Positions 32,376 to 40,800 of a DNA stretch of 56,908 nt are shown one piece after another. The DNA comes from Micavibrio sp. (GTDB taxonomy: Bacteria; Pseudomonadota; Alphaproteobacteria; Micavibrionales; Micavibrionaceae), in NCBI GenBank assembly GCA_030824805.1, contig JAPJRC010000007.1:1-56908 (forward strand), written 5' to 3'. Position numbers and translations under genes: made by a program. The notes below the pieces were generated by a model that saw nothing but the letters and a program-made list of their open reading frames with translations, did not search any database and was not told the origin of the DNA. Positions within the stretch are counted from its first letter, which is position 1, and each line of letters starts with the position of its first letter.

Positions 32376-33518
32376 TTATCGGCGGAATGTGGTCGGTGCC
32401 GGGTCGATTTCCACTATGCGGCCATTCTGTATCGCAAGAACAGCCATGCCCCGCTCGACAAGATTTTGCTTGTTGAAGCGGATAATGCCGTCAACGCCCG
32501 CGAAACCGTTGGTCGATGTCAGGCTTGCCGCATCGTAGGCAGGGCCGCGGCCTGTACTCATGCCTGATTTGGCCAGCGCCTGCGCCAAAGCCGTGGCGTC
32601 ATAGGCCAAGGTGGCCAGACGCATAGGCTGTGTGCCGTAGGTTGACTGATAACGCTGTTCGAACGAAGCGCGTGCAGATGGGGACGGCGCTGCAAACCAG
32701 GCGCCGTTCATGTTGGGCAACGCCGCAACACGCGTATCGTCCCAAAGACCTGTGCCGAGTTTTTGCGCCGATGTGTTTGTCACGCGCTGCAGGATGGCCG
32801 AAAGCTCTTTGCCGCCTGCGGGCACGAAAACAGCGTCATAACCGTTCGGGTCCGAAAGCGCGCGGGTGATAGTGATACCGCGATCGGCCGCTTCTGATTC
32901 AAAATTGCTTGATACGGTCGATCCATATTCATCCGTGCCGGAAGCAACCGCCGCGCGCTTTACGCCTTTGGCGGCGGCGTAATCGACAATGCGTTCAACT
33001 TGTCCGAAGGGCAGAAAACCCATGATATATGTATTGCCGCCTGCAAGCGTCCAGTCGGTAGAGAAAGCGATCACATTCACGTTGCGCCCTGCGGTGGCGG
33101 ATTTCACCGCGCGGACCTCGTCTGCAAAAAGAGGCCCAAGGATAAGCTGCGCGCCATTCTGCAAAGCCGTGGCAGCTGCTGCGGATGCGCCAGACGCCGT
33201 GCCGCCGGTGTCTTGCGGCATCAGTTCGAAATTGTCATATCCCATATCGAACACGGCGAGCTGTGCCGCCTGCAGCATGGATTGGCCCATGGCTGCATGG
33301 TTGCCGGAAAGGGGAAGAAGGATGGCAACCCGGACGGTATCTGCGGGTTTTGCTTCCAACGGTGTGACAGCAGGTGCCGCGCCCGTACCATATATGCCCG
33401 CATCTGTGCCTGTTTGCTGGGCCGACCAGGGGCCTTTGGCGCCACCTGCACATCCCGTGAGAAGGCAAAGTACGAGGAAAAGGGGGAAAACGACACAAAA
33501 GCGGTGAAAGACGGTCAT
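32376..33518 (-). CDS. LpoA/YraM-type lipoprotein, penicillin-binding-protein activator
   Basis: 380 residues. Start at 33518 is preferred to the in-frame ATG at 33542 because it gives a normal lipoprotein signal, MTVFHRFCVVFPLFLVLCLL, with lipobox LLTGC (Cys23). The rest is a periplasmic-binding-protein-like fold: VRVAILLPLSGNHAAMGQSMLQAAQLAVFDMGYD near 60-95 is the typical LpoA/LppC opening, and LILGPLFADEVRAVKSATAGRNV follows. This fold activates PBP1a in enterobacteria. It is divergent from rsmI, as in the yraL-yraM arrangement, which supports the identity. Confidence 0.85.
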   Translation of the reverse strand: MTVFHRFCVVFPLFLVLCLLTGCAGGAKGPWSAQQTGTDAGIYGTGAAPAVTPLEAKPADTVRVAILLPLSGNHAAMGQSMLQAAQLAVFDMGYDNFELMPQDTGGTASGASAAAATALQNGAQLILGPLFADEVRAVKSATAGRNVNVIAFSTDWTLAGGNTYIMGFLPFGQVERIVDYAAAKGVKRAAVASGTDEYGSTVSSNFESEAADRGITITRALSDPNGYDAVFVPAGGKELSAILQRVTNTSAQKLGTGLWDDTRVAALPNMNGAWFAAPSPSARASFEQRYQSTYGTQPMRLATLAYDATALAQALAKSGMSTGRGPAYDAASLTSTNGFAGVDGIIRFNKQNLVERGMAVLAIQNGRIVEIDPAPTTFRR

Positions 33519-33560
33519 GGGCCTGATACTCTCTTTCGGCATTATGAATTGTCCGAGTCT

Positions 33561-34448
33561 ATGAAATCAGACACTACACAAAAAGAAACGCGCACGCCAC
33601 AGGAGGTTTCCCTGAAGGCGGGGTTATACCTTGTGCCTACGCCCATCGGCAACCTGCGAGACCTGACGTTTCGCGCGCTTGATGTTTTGTCGGGTGTCGA
33701 TCTGATCGTGTGCGAAGACACGCGTGTCACCGGAAAACTTCTTAAAGCCTTCGGTTTGAAAAAGCCTATGCGTGTTTATAACGACCATGCGACGGAAAAA
33801 GACCGCAACAATATCGTAAAGGTTATCGCCGAGGGCGAAAGCGTGGCGCTGTGCAGCGATGCGGGCACGCCCATGATTTCCGATCCGGGTTACAAGCTTG
33901 TGCGGCAGATTGTTGCCGAAGGCCATGAAGTAACCGCTCTGCCGGGGGCCAATGCGGTGCTTCCGGCGCTCCAGCTTTCCGGGCTTCCCACCGATGCGTT
34001 CAGTTTTATAGGTTTTTTGCCCGCAAGATCGGGCCCGCGCCGTACAATGCTCGAGAAATGGCATGACCGTCCCGGTACGCTAATCTGCTACGAGACAGGG
34101 CCGCGCCTTGAGGAGAGCCTGAAAGATATCAAAAAAGTGTTGGGCGACAGGCCCGCCGCCATCGCGCGCGAACTTACAAAGCTTTACGAAGAAGTGAAGC
34201 GCGGTAAGCTTTCTGCGTTGATTGAAGAAATTTCAAAAAGTGGTCCGCCAAAAGGTGAAATCGTCCTTGTTATCGGTGAAAACAAAACCGAAGACGAAGC
34301 CACGGTTGCCGATACAATCGAAAAACAGCTGATGCAGGCGCTCAAGACCTTGTCTGTGCGTGACGCCGCCGAACTTGTGGCGGGTGCCACGGGCAAGCCG
34401 AAAAAGGCCATCTACATGCTCGCGCTGAAACTATCGGGGAAAGCGTAA
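33561..34448 (+). CDS. rsmI: 16S rRNA (cytidine1402-2'-O)-methyltransferase RsmI
   Basis: 295 residues. SAM-dependent tetrapyrrole-methylase-fold enzyme acting on C1402 of 16S rRNA. Motifs: GLYLVPTPIGNLRDLTFRAL near 21-40, CEDTRVTGKLLKAFG, ALCSDAGTPMISDPGYKLV, and FIGFLPARSGPRR. The real start is ATG at 33561; the reading frame is open further upstream, but that part is antisense to the lipoprotein gene. yraN follows after 14 bases. Confidence 0.95.
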   Translation: MKSDTTQKETRTPQEVSLKAGLYLVPTPIGNLRDLTFRALDVLSGVDLIVCEDTRVTGKLLKAFGLKKPMRVYNDHATEKDRNNIVKVIAEGESVALCSDAGTPMISDPGYKLVRQIVAEGHEVTALPGANAVLPALQLSGLPTDAFSFIGFLPARSGPRRTMLEKWHDRPGTLICYETGPRLEESLKDIKKVLGDRPAAIARELTKLYEEVKRGKLSALIEEISKSGPPKGEIVLVIGENKTEDEATVADTIEKQLMQALKTLSVRDAAELVAGATGKPKKAIYMLALKLSGKA

Positions 34449-34462
34449 CCGGAAGGGAATGT

Positions 34463-34819
34463 ATGTCCCAGAAAAAGAAAACCTATGATCACGGCATAAT
34501 GGCCGAAGGTGCGGCGGAATTGTTCCTGCGCGCAAAGGGTTTTCAGATACTGGAACGTAGATACAAAACCCCTGTCGGTGAAATAGACCTGATTGCGGTT
34601 GACGATCAATATCTCGTGTTTATTGAAGTAAAAGGGCGGCAGAACGTGGATGATGCAATGTATGCCATAACGCCCAAAATGCGTGCCCGTATACATGCGG
34701 CGGCCGGTCATTTCATGGCGCAACATCCCGATTACGCGAACCATGCGATGCGTGTGGATGTTCTGGCGGTAAAACTGCCCTTCACAATACGGCATCTGGA
34801 AAACGCTTTTATGGAGTGA
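34463..34819 (+). CDS. yraN: UPF0102/YraN endonuclease-fold protein
   Basis: 118 residues, full length. PD-(D/E)xK-like core: GEIDLIAVDDQYLVFIEVKGR with the E-VK catalytic motif. Function in bacteria is unresolved; related proteins are thought to act on DNA. Second gene of the rsmI operon, followed by the metallo-hydrolase gene after 56 bases. Confidence 0.93.
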   Translation: MSQKKKTYDHGIMAEGAAELFLRAKGFQILERRYKTPVGEIDLIAVDDQYLVFIEVKGRQNVDDAMYAITPKMRARIHAAAGHFMAQHPDYANHAMRVDVLAVKLPFTIRHLENAFME

Positions 34820-34875
34820 CTTGCCCGAAAGCGCCTCGCATATCATACTCTACATATCATTTAGGAGATTCGAAT

Positions 34876-35859
34876 ATGATCGACAGACGGGATTTCATGA
34901 TCGGCGGCGGGATGGTCGCAGGCGCCATGCTTCTGGAGCCAGCGTTAAAAATTGCAGGCGCGCATGCGGCGCCCGCGCAAGGCGCACAGGTACCTGGATA
35001 TTACCGCACGAAAGTCGGAGGATTTCAGGTGACCGCACTGCTTGATGGCGGGTTGGATATGGCCGATGATCTTTTCACCGGTGTTGGCGGGAAACCAGAA
35101 GATATGGTTGCCGCAAAAGAGCGCTATTTCCTTGATACGTCCAAACCGTTTCCGGGCGTATTGAACGGCTTTCTGATTAACACAGGCACCAGACTCATTC
35201 TCGTCGATACTGGCGGCGGTACGATGATGGGCGAACGTGCAGGAAACCTCGAGCGCAACCTCGCCGCCGCGGGTGTAACGCCGGATCAGGTCGATGAGAT
35301 TATTCTGACGCATGCGCATCCCGATCATGCTGGTGGTTTGCTCGATGGTGGCGGTATGCGCGTTTTCAAAAAAGCAACGGTGCGGATTTCTGCCGATGAT
35401 CTTGATTTCTGGTACAACGAGGATGCGAGGAAAAGATTACCGCAAAAAGCGCAGATGTTCGATCTTGCGAAAAAGTTGCTGGATCCATACAAGAGCGCCG
35501 GACAGATTAAAACCTTCCGTAACGGCGAAAGCATAAAGAACGGTGTTACCGCCATTGCGCTTCCGGGGCACACGCCGGGACACAGCGGCATTCGCGTTTC
35601 GGACGGCAACGACCAGCTTATCATCTGGGGCGATATCGTGCACCAGCCCGCGTTACAATTCGACAACCCGGAACAATCGATTGGCTATGATATAGACGCC
35701 GATCTGGCACGCGTAACACGCAAGAAAATTTTTGACGAAGTGGTGACAGACCGTATTCGCGTTGCCGGCATGCATCTATGTTTCCCCGGCATCGGACATC
35801 TTGCGAAATCGGGCAACGGATATGATTTCGTCCCGCAAATTTTCGAACAGACTCTTTAA
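34876..35859 (+). CDS. Exported metallo-beta-lactamase-fold hydrolase (Tat signal)
   Basis: 327 residues. The start at 34876 has AGGAG eight bases upstream. A twin-arginine signal (MIDRRDFMIGGGMVAGAMLL) indicates export of a folded metalloenzyme. Zinc ligands: HAHPDHAGG with His146, His148, Asp150 and His151, and the later HTPGHSG and GIGH motifs. Such proteins include lactonases (AHL-degrading), glyoxalase-II-like and alkyl-sulfatase relatives; substrate unclear. It follows yraN in the same direction and interrupts the otherwise conserved yraN-dolP order. Confidence 0.85.
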   Translation: MIDRRDFMIGGGMVAGAMLLEPALKIAGAHAAPAQGAQVPGYYRTKVGGFQVTALLDGGLDMADDLFTGVGGKPEDMVAAKERYFLDTSKPFPGVLNGFLINTGTRLILVDTGGGTMMGERAGNLERNLAAAGVTPDQVDEIILTHAHPDHAGGLLDGGGMRVFKKATVRISADDLDFWYNEDARKRLPQKAQMFDLAKKLLDPYKSAGQIKTFRNGESIKNGVTAIALPGHTPGHSGIRVSDGNDQLIIWGDIVHQPALQFDNPEQSIGYDIDADLARVTRKKIFDEVVTDRIRVAGMHLCFPGIGHLAKSGNGYDFVPQIFEQTL

Positions 35860-35910
35860 AAAGCCATATTTGAACTTAGACTAAAGTGTAACGATATTGA
35901 GGAACCGACG

Positions 35911-36519
35911 ATGAAAAAGAAACTAATCCTGCTCTCTCTTTCCGCCCTGCTGATCTCTTCGGCTTGCACACCGCTGGGCATGGCAACGGGCGCGGCGGCA
36001 GGCGTCGGCAACGCAGCCTCGAAAGAGGGCGGTATCAGCGGTTCATTCACTGATGCTTCCATCAAGGGCAAAATCAACGAGCTTTGGTTCAATTACAACA
36101 TCGATACATTCTCTAAATTGTCGACAACGGTCAATCAGGGGCGCGTCCTTTTGACCGGCGTTGTTCAAAATCCCGAAGATCGTGTCGAAGCCGTGCGCCT
36201 TGTCTGGCAGGTCAACGGTGTGAAGCAGGTTATCAACGAAATCCGTGTGGCGGACAGCGAAGGTCTTCCCGGCTTTGTACGCGATGGCTGGATTACCACG
36301 CGTCTCCGCACCGCGCTTACGTTTGAAAAGCATGTACAGTCGCTGAATTATTCTATTGATACGGTGCAGGGTGTTGTCTATCTGATGGGCGTTGCGATGA
36401 GCCAGAACGAGCTCAACACCGTTATGAATCTTGCCCGCACCATTCCGAACGTGAAACAGGTTGTAAGCTATGTGAAGCTGGTGGGTGAACCCATTCAGGC
36501 AACCACGGTGACACAATGA
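35911..36519 (+). CDS. dolP: Dual-BON-domain lipoprotein, DolP (YraP)-like
   Basis: 202 residues with lipobox LISSAC (Cys19). Two BON domains follow: residues about 50-115 (IKGKINELWFNYNIDTFSKL, then NQGRVLLTGVV) and about 120-195 (ITTRLRTALTFEKHVQSLNY, then VQGVVYLMGV). DolP maintains outer-membrane integrity and regulates BAM in enterobacteria, where yraP also sits with yraLMN, so synteny supports the call. It overlaps the next gene by ATGA. Confidence 0.9.
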   Translation: MKKKLILLSLSALLISSACTPLGMATGAAAGVGNAASKEGGISGSFTDASIKGKINELWFNYNIDTFSKLSTTVNQGRVLLTGVVQNPEDRVEAVRLVWQVNGVKQVINEIRVADSEGLPGFVRDGWITTRLRTALTFEKHVQSLNYSIDTVQGVVYLMGVAMSQNELNTVMNLARTIPNVKQVVSYVKLVGEPIQATTVTQ

Positions 36520-37358
36520 GCCTCAATTCCCGCGAAATCCTGACGGAAAGCGGGAAAAAGGAAGATGGCGAGTTGAGCTTGTTCAATGTCGCGATGGCAT
36601 TTGCCGCGCCCGCGCACGAAGGCATAAACACAGACCGTTATTACAACCATATCAGCAAGGCAGCGCAGGATGTTGGGCAGCGTTACATTGAGCTTCTGAA
36701 TGCGGGGGCAAAAGATGACGCGGGCACGCGGCTTGCTGCGCTCAAACATATTCTTTCGGACCGCGAAGGGTATGAAGGCGATGAAGATACATATAATGAC
36801 CTGCAGAATGTCGATATGATCCGCGTGATCGATCGGCGCAAAGGTATGCCTATCGCTCTTTCCATTCTCTATATCCATGTGGGCCGTTTGAACGGCTGGG
36901 CTGTCGACGGGCTGAATTTCCCCGGCCATTTTTTATGCAGGATCGAACATGGCGGCGAACGTTTGATCTTCGATCCTTTCGCGCATTGCGAGGTTCTGGA
37001 AGCGCCGCAGCTACGGCAACTGATCAAAAAAGTACGCGGTACGAACGCGGAATTGTCGGCCGATTATTACAAGCCTTGCACCAACCGCGAAACGCTTATC
37101 CGTCTCCAGAATAATGTGAAACTGCGGTTGATTGAGGCGGAGGACTATGACGGCGCACTACATTCGGTTGAAATGATGCGGTTGATCGACCCGGGCGAAT
37201 ACCGGCTTTTGTTCGATGCAGGTATTTTATACGCCAAAACAGGGCAGCGCATAACAGCCATAGATCTGCTCGAAGAATATGTGACCCTGACGCCTGACGC
37301 GCGTGATCGTCGCGATGCGGAGGCCATCCTTCGCCAAATTAGAGAAACAATTCAGTAA
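36516..37358 (+). CDS. SirB1-family transglutaminase-like protein
   Basis: 280 residues. The SirB1 core (about 95-160) is present: DRRKGMPIALSILYIHVGRL, then GWAVDGLNFPGHFLCRIEHG, and the AGALYARTGQ-like tail (LFDAGILYAKTGQRITAIDL) is a TPR-like repeat near 225-280. The catalytic Cys expected of transglutaminases is not present in the NFPGHFLC position in the usual order, so activity is uncertain. Coupled to dolP by overlap. Role unknown. Confidence 0.8.
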   Translation: MSLNSREILTESGKKEDGELSLFNVAMAFAAPAHEGINTDRYYNHISKAAQDVGQRYIELLNAGAKDDAGTRLAALKHILSDREGYEGDEDTYNDLQNVDMIRVIDRRKGMPIALSILYIHVGRLNGWAVDGLNFPGHFLCRIEHGGERLIFDPFAHCEVLEAPQLRQLIKKVRGTNAELSADYYKPCTNRETLIRLQNNVKLRLIEAEDYDGALHSVEMMRLIDPGEYRLLFDAGILYAKTGQRITAIDLLEEYVTLTPDARDRRDAEAILRQIRETIQ

Positions 37359-37514
37359 AATCAGACAATTAGATATTTTTTGGCGCGGCCTGTATTCGCC
37401 TCTGTGCCTGTTTTTAACGAAAAAAACAGATTTCTTTCATATGGTTGACTGGCACCATTGCGGCATTTTGTGATCAACTGCCGCGTTTTGTATAATGGGC
37501 ACAAGGATAAGGGT

Positions 37515-37868
37515 ATGAAAGATATCGCCGCCAAATACGGTCAAAGCGCCCGTGATGCCTCTTCGGAAGGCAAAAAAAACGCGCTCGTATATCATACTTT
37601 CTTTGCCGAATATAAAGGCGATACGCCCGAAGAGGTTATCGCCCAGATTCACGAAGATTCCCGTGATGGCACCGACATGGATTTTTCCGCATGGTGGAAA
37701 TACCAGCAAAAAATCTGGGGTGCCAAATACGGGTTGGATGTTCCCGAAAAAGATTCCAAGGATGCGGCCCAAGGCATGCTTAATGTCTTGTTGAAGGTGG
37801 GCGCTATTGAGCATGGTCCGCGCGCGGGCCATGAAGGGACATTGAAACCGGATGGTCCGAATGGCTGA
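37515..37868 (+). CDS. Hypothetical protein, coupled to the HExxH protein
   Basis: 117 residues, unrecognised. ATG at 37515 with AAGGATAAGGG upstream. Acidic and rich in Lys/Glu, with aromatic clusters (YHTFFAEYKG, DFSAWWKYQQKIWGAKYGL). No signal or membrane segment. Its last 8 bases overlap the start of the next gene, so the two are co-translated. Confidence 0.65.
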   Translation: MKDIAAKYGQSARDASSEGKKNALVYHTFFAEYKGDTPEEVIAQIHEDSRDGTDMDFSAWWKYQQKIWGAKYGLDVPEKDSKDAAQGMLNVLLKVGAIEHGPRAGHEGTLKPDGPNG

Positions 37869-39090
37869 CCGGGTGCGACCGCCAGAACCGGACAAGAAAT
37901 CCGAAACTTCGGCATTCGCTGAATTTCTTACGCCCGATGTTCAGTTGCTGATCGCCAAAACAATGTTTTTTGGAGGTTTAGCCGGTTTTTTCGGTCTAAG
38001 CGGATATATGGGGTATCAGGCCCGTAAAGACAGCGCAGATCTTCCTGACAAAAACGACAAACGCGAACGCATGGCAAACCAGTTGTTGTCGCGGGGCCAC
38101 GCAACCGTCGATCAACTGCTCGAGGCATCCTACGGAGAATGGCCGCCAAAGGGGTTGGATATTATCGGCAAGAACGATCAGCGCGTAAATTTTGTGCATT
38201 TGTTCAGCATGGCAAATCTGAGCATCCGGCACCCGATCAAATCCTTCAAGAAAATATGGTACGAGTTAAATCAGGTGGCGGGGCGTGCGCGCATAGCGGG
38301 CGACCGAGAGATAGGGCTGCATTCCTTGACACGTATTTTCAAGCCGCTTGTCTTGGGAAAGAGCAATGTCGTGAGCACGCTTGGACATGAAGCAACACAT
38401 ATTCTGCAAGGCGATCACTATTACCGCGCCAAGGAGATGTTCCTGCTTGAGGATGCGCAGAACATATGGGGAAGAAACACGGCGCCGCGCAGCGAAATGT
38501 TCGCCAAGGTTATATTCAAACCGGAATATTTAAAGCCGGGTGTCAATCTTGATGAGAATGCCTACAAGGGGCTTTCCGGCAATCTAGGGTATTTAACGCG
38601 CGGCATAGAAATTCAGGCACGTATGCACCAGCTCTTGTCAGAGGGCTACCAGCACTGGAAAGTGATGCCTACGACAAAAGAAGAGGTGATGATTTCCCTC
38701 AAGAATATGGGTGTAAAGCCCCCAAAGGATATACAGGAAAAGCTTGAGGCGTTGCCTGGATATAACGAGATCAACGAGAAATTCAAATACCAGCCCGAAA
38801 GAGTGGACCGGAGCACAAGAGGTGCCGCCACACAGCTCAACATGGCGCAGAATGCGCTGACTGCAGAGGGGCAAACCCGTTTCTGGGGCGCCGCGCTTCC
38901 TTATCTTTACGGTGACTTGATTGAAATGTACGGGGACCGGTATGGCCTTGAACGTTTTGCCGCCACTGTAAACCATTACCGCATATTCAGAGAGCGCAAA
39001 ATCGAATCGCAGATGTTGGCACAGTTGCACCCGCAAGCGAGCCATGCGGACAATCGCTTGAAACCGGCCATACGGGAACCGGCTTTTTAG
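37861..39090 (+). CDS. Membrane-anchored putative zinc metalloprotease (HExxH)
   Basis: 409 residues, not assigned to a family. A hydrophobic segment near 29-50 (LIAKTMFFGGLAGFFGLSGYMGY) anchors a mostly soluble body. LGHEATHILQGDHYYRAKEM at about 174-193 carries HEATH, a zincin signature with two His and Glu; possible third ligand in RGIEIQARMH further down. A RBS is not obvious, and the start at 37861 overlaps the preceding gene; an ATG three codons earlier is possible. It is the last gene before pal and takes the place that TolB has in many proteobacteria. Function by inference only. Confidence 0.7.
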   Translation: MADRVRPPEPDKKSETSAFAEFLTPDVQLLIAKTMFFGGLAGFFGLSGYMGYQARKDSADLPDKNDKRERMANQLLSRGHATVDQLLEASYGEWPPKGLDIIGKNDQRVNFVHLFSMANLSIRHPIKSFKKIWYELNQVAGRARIAGDREIGLHSLTRIFKPLVLGKSNVVSTLGHEATHILQGDHYYRAKEMFLLEDAQNIWGRNTAPRSEMFAKVIFKPEYLKPGVNLDENAYKGLSGNLGYLTRGIEIQARMHQLLSEGYQHWKVMPTTKEEVMISLKNMGVKPPKDIQEKLEALPGYNEINEKFKYQPERVDRSTRGAATQLNMAQNALTAEGQTRFWGAALPYLYGDLIEMYGDRYGLERFAATVNHYRIFRERKIESQMLAQLHPQASHADNRLKPAIREPAF

Positions 39091-39289
39091 AACAAATCTA
39101 ATTTCATAAGACTGGCCGCGTGCCGCTCTGTCCCGCAATATGGATAAAATGTGAATAGAATAAGGCATTGTTGTGTGCCCACTTGTCAGTGCCAGCGGCG
39201 CGGGATACAAGAGTCACGAACGGAACCGAATCGTTTTTCAGACGTATTCTTTTTCAACTGAACATTTTAGAAATCTTAAGGAGTTTTTC

Positions 39290-39817
39290 ATGCTCATCCG
39301 CTTGCTCGCAATCGCTCTCCTGACCGTTTCTGTAGCTGCCTGCTCGTCCACGGATGATGCAGCTACCGATGGCGCGGTCACTGTCGGCGAACGCACTGAT
39401 GGTGGTCCCCTCGATGGTACCGGCGTATATGGTAATGGCTCCGTGGACGGCTCTGTCGTTCCCGGCTCGCAACAAGACCTCGCCACCAACGTTGGTGATC
39501 GCGTTTTCTTCGCCTACGACAGCTCTGACATCGCGCCTGAGGCCGCTGACACGCTGACACGTCAGGTTGAATGGCTCAACCGTTACCCGAACCTGCAAAT
39601 CACGATCGAAGGTCACTCCGACGAACGTGGTACGCGCGAATACAACATCGCACTGGGTGACCGTCGCGCAACGGCTGTTAAAAACTACCTCGTCGGTCAA
39701 GGCGTCCCGGCCTCCCGCATCAACACGATCAGCTACGGCAAGGAACGTCCTGCTGTTGTTGGTTCCGATGCGTCCTCCTGGGCCCAGAACCGCCGCGGCG
39801 TTACGACCGTACAGTAA
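39290..39817 (+). CDS. pal: Peptidoglycan-associated lipoprotein Pal
   Basis: 175 residues. Start at 39290 with TAAGGAG seven bases upstream. Lipoprotein signal with lipobox SVAAC (Cys18), a Gly/Asp-rich linker, then an OmpA-like domain (about 65-175): FFAYDSSDIAPEAADTLTRQ, ITIEGHSDERGTREYNIALG, RRATAVKNYLVGQGV and SYGKERPAVVG. This part binds peptidoglycan in the Tol-Pal system. cpoB and tilS follow as usual, but tolB and tolQRA do not precede it. Confidence 0.96.
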   Translation: MLIRLLAIALLTVSVAACSSTDDAATDGAVTVGERTDGGPLDGTGVYGNGSVDGSVVPGSQQDLATNVGDRVFFAYDSSDIAPEAADTLTRQVEWLNRYPNLQITIEGHSDERGTREYNIALGDRRATAVKNYLVGQGVPASRINTISYGKERPAVVGSDASSWAQNRRGVTTVQ

Positions 39818-39836
39818 GTTGAAAGTCGTCTGATTG

Positions 39837-40775
39837 ATGACCGCTTCCGTTCAAACTAAAAAAGCATGGGCACAAAGGATTCTTCCTTTGTGCCTGTGTG
39901 GTTTTATCGGCCTTGCGCATATCGCACCGGCCGCCGCACAATCCAATGACGTTCTCAATCGCCTGAAGCGTATAGAGAACGAGGTTCAGACTCTGAACCG
40001 CGCCGTTTACAAGGGCGAAAAACCGCCCGCTGCCGCCGCTGGAAACAACGAAGCGGAAACGCTTCTTCAGAACCGCATCAACCAGATTGAAAAAGATCTG
40101 CGCGATCTGACCGGCAAGGTGGAAGAGGCGAACTATGCCAACCAGCAGCTGCAACAAAAAGTCGATATGATGGAAGCGCGCCTGAATGCCGCTCCACCGC
40201 CGTCAGCCGCAGCGCCTGCACAGACACCAACGGCCGGAGCGCCCGGCTTTGACGCGCCTGCGCCGCTTGGCCCGAACGACACGAATGTAATTCCGCCTAT
40301 GTCTGCCGATGGAACACCGGCCGTTCTGCAACCTGATCCGGCGGCTGCGGCACCGGCAGCGGATGTGACGGGTGCCGAAACTGGCGCAACCGATGCCGCG
40401 GGCCTCTATGAACAAGGTTTTGGCCAGATCAAAGCGCAAAACTACGAAGCTGCCGAAGCCAGTTTTTCTTCCTTTATGAAACAATATCCGACGCATGCTC
40501 TGGCGCCGAACGCTTTGTACTGGCTGGGCGAAACCTATTATGTGCGCAAAGATTACGATAAGGCTTCACGTACTTTTGCCGAGGCTTACCAGAAATATCC
40601 GAATGGCCCCAAAGGCGCGGACAATCTTTTGAAGCTTGGCCTGTCGCTCGCGGGTAAAGGCGAAAAAGACAATGCCTGTATCGCGCTTGGCCAGTTGAAA
40701 AAGGAATATCCGAAAGGCCCGGACCCCGTGCTTAAACGCGGCGAAAGCGAAATGGCCACTCTGGGCTGTAAGTAA
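39837..40775 (+). CDS. cpoB: CpoB/YbgF, Tol-Pal-associated cell-division coordinator
   Basis: 312 residues with a signal peptide (cleaved after AAAAQ-type site about residue 35). Coiled-coil (about 38-115, ENEVQTLNRAVYKG and KDLRDLTGKVEEANYANQQL), a long Ala/Pro linker, then TPR-type repeats (about 190-305, YEQGFGQIKAQNYEAAEASF and YWLGETYYVRKDYDKASRTF). CpoB coordinates peptidoglycan synthesis and outer-membrane constriction in division. It starts 17 bases after pal and is followed by tilS. Confidence 0.93.
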   Translation: MTASVQTKKAWAQRILPLCLCGFIGLAHIAPAAAQSNDVLNRLKRIENEVQTLNRAVYKGEKPPAAAAGNNEAETLLQNRINQIEKDLRDLTGKVEEANYANQQLQQKVDMMEARLNAAPPPSAAAPAQTPTAGAPGFDAPAPLGPNDTNVIPPMSADGTPAVLQPDPAAAAPAADVTGAETGATDAAGLYEQGFGQIKAQNYEAAEASFSSFMKQYPTHALAPNALYWLGETYYVRKDYDKASRTFAEAYQKYPNGPKGADNLLKLGLSLAGKGEKDNACIALGQLKKEYPKGPDPVLKRGESEMATLGCK

Positions 40776-40800
40776 GCCGCCATACGCGCTATAGAAAAAT

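Noticed and set aside
33000..33560. Reading frame running into rsmI from upstream, giving a 482-residue protein
   Set aside because: The first 187 codons are antisense to the lpoA-like gene and have no family features; the RsmI N-terminus is at 33561.
39050..39100. Terminator-like hairpin at the end of the HExxH gene
   Set aside because: The repeated AACCGGC elements are direct rather than inverted; only four bases pair.
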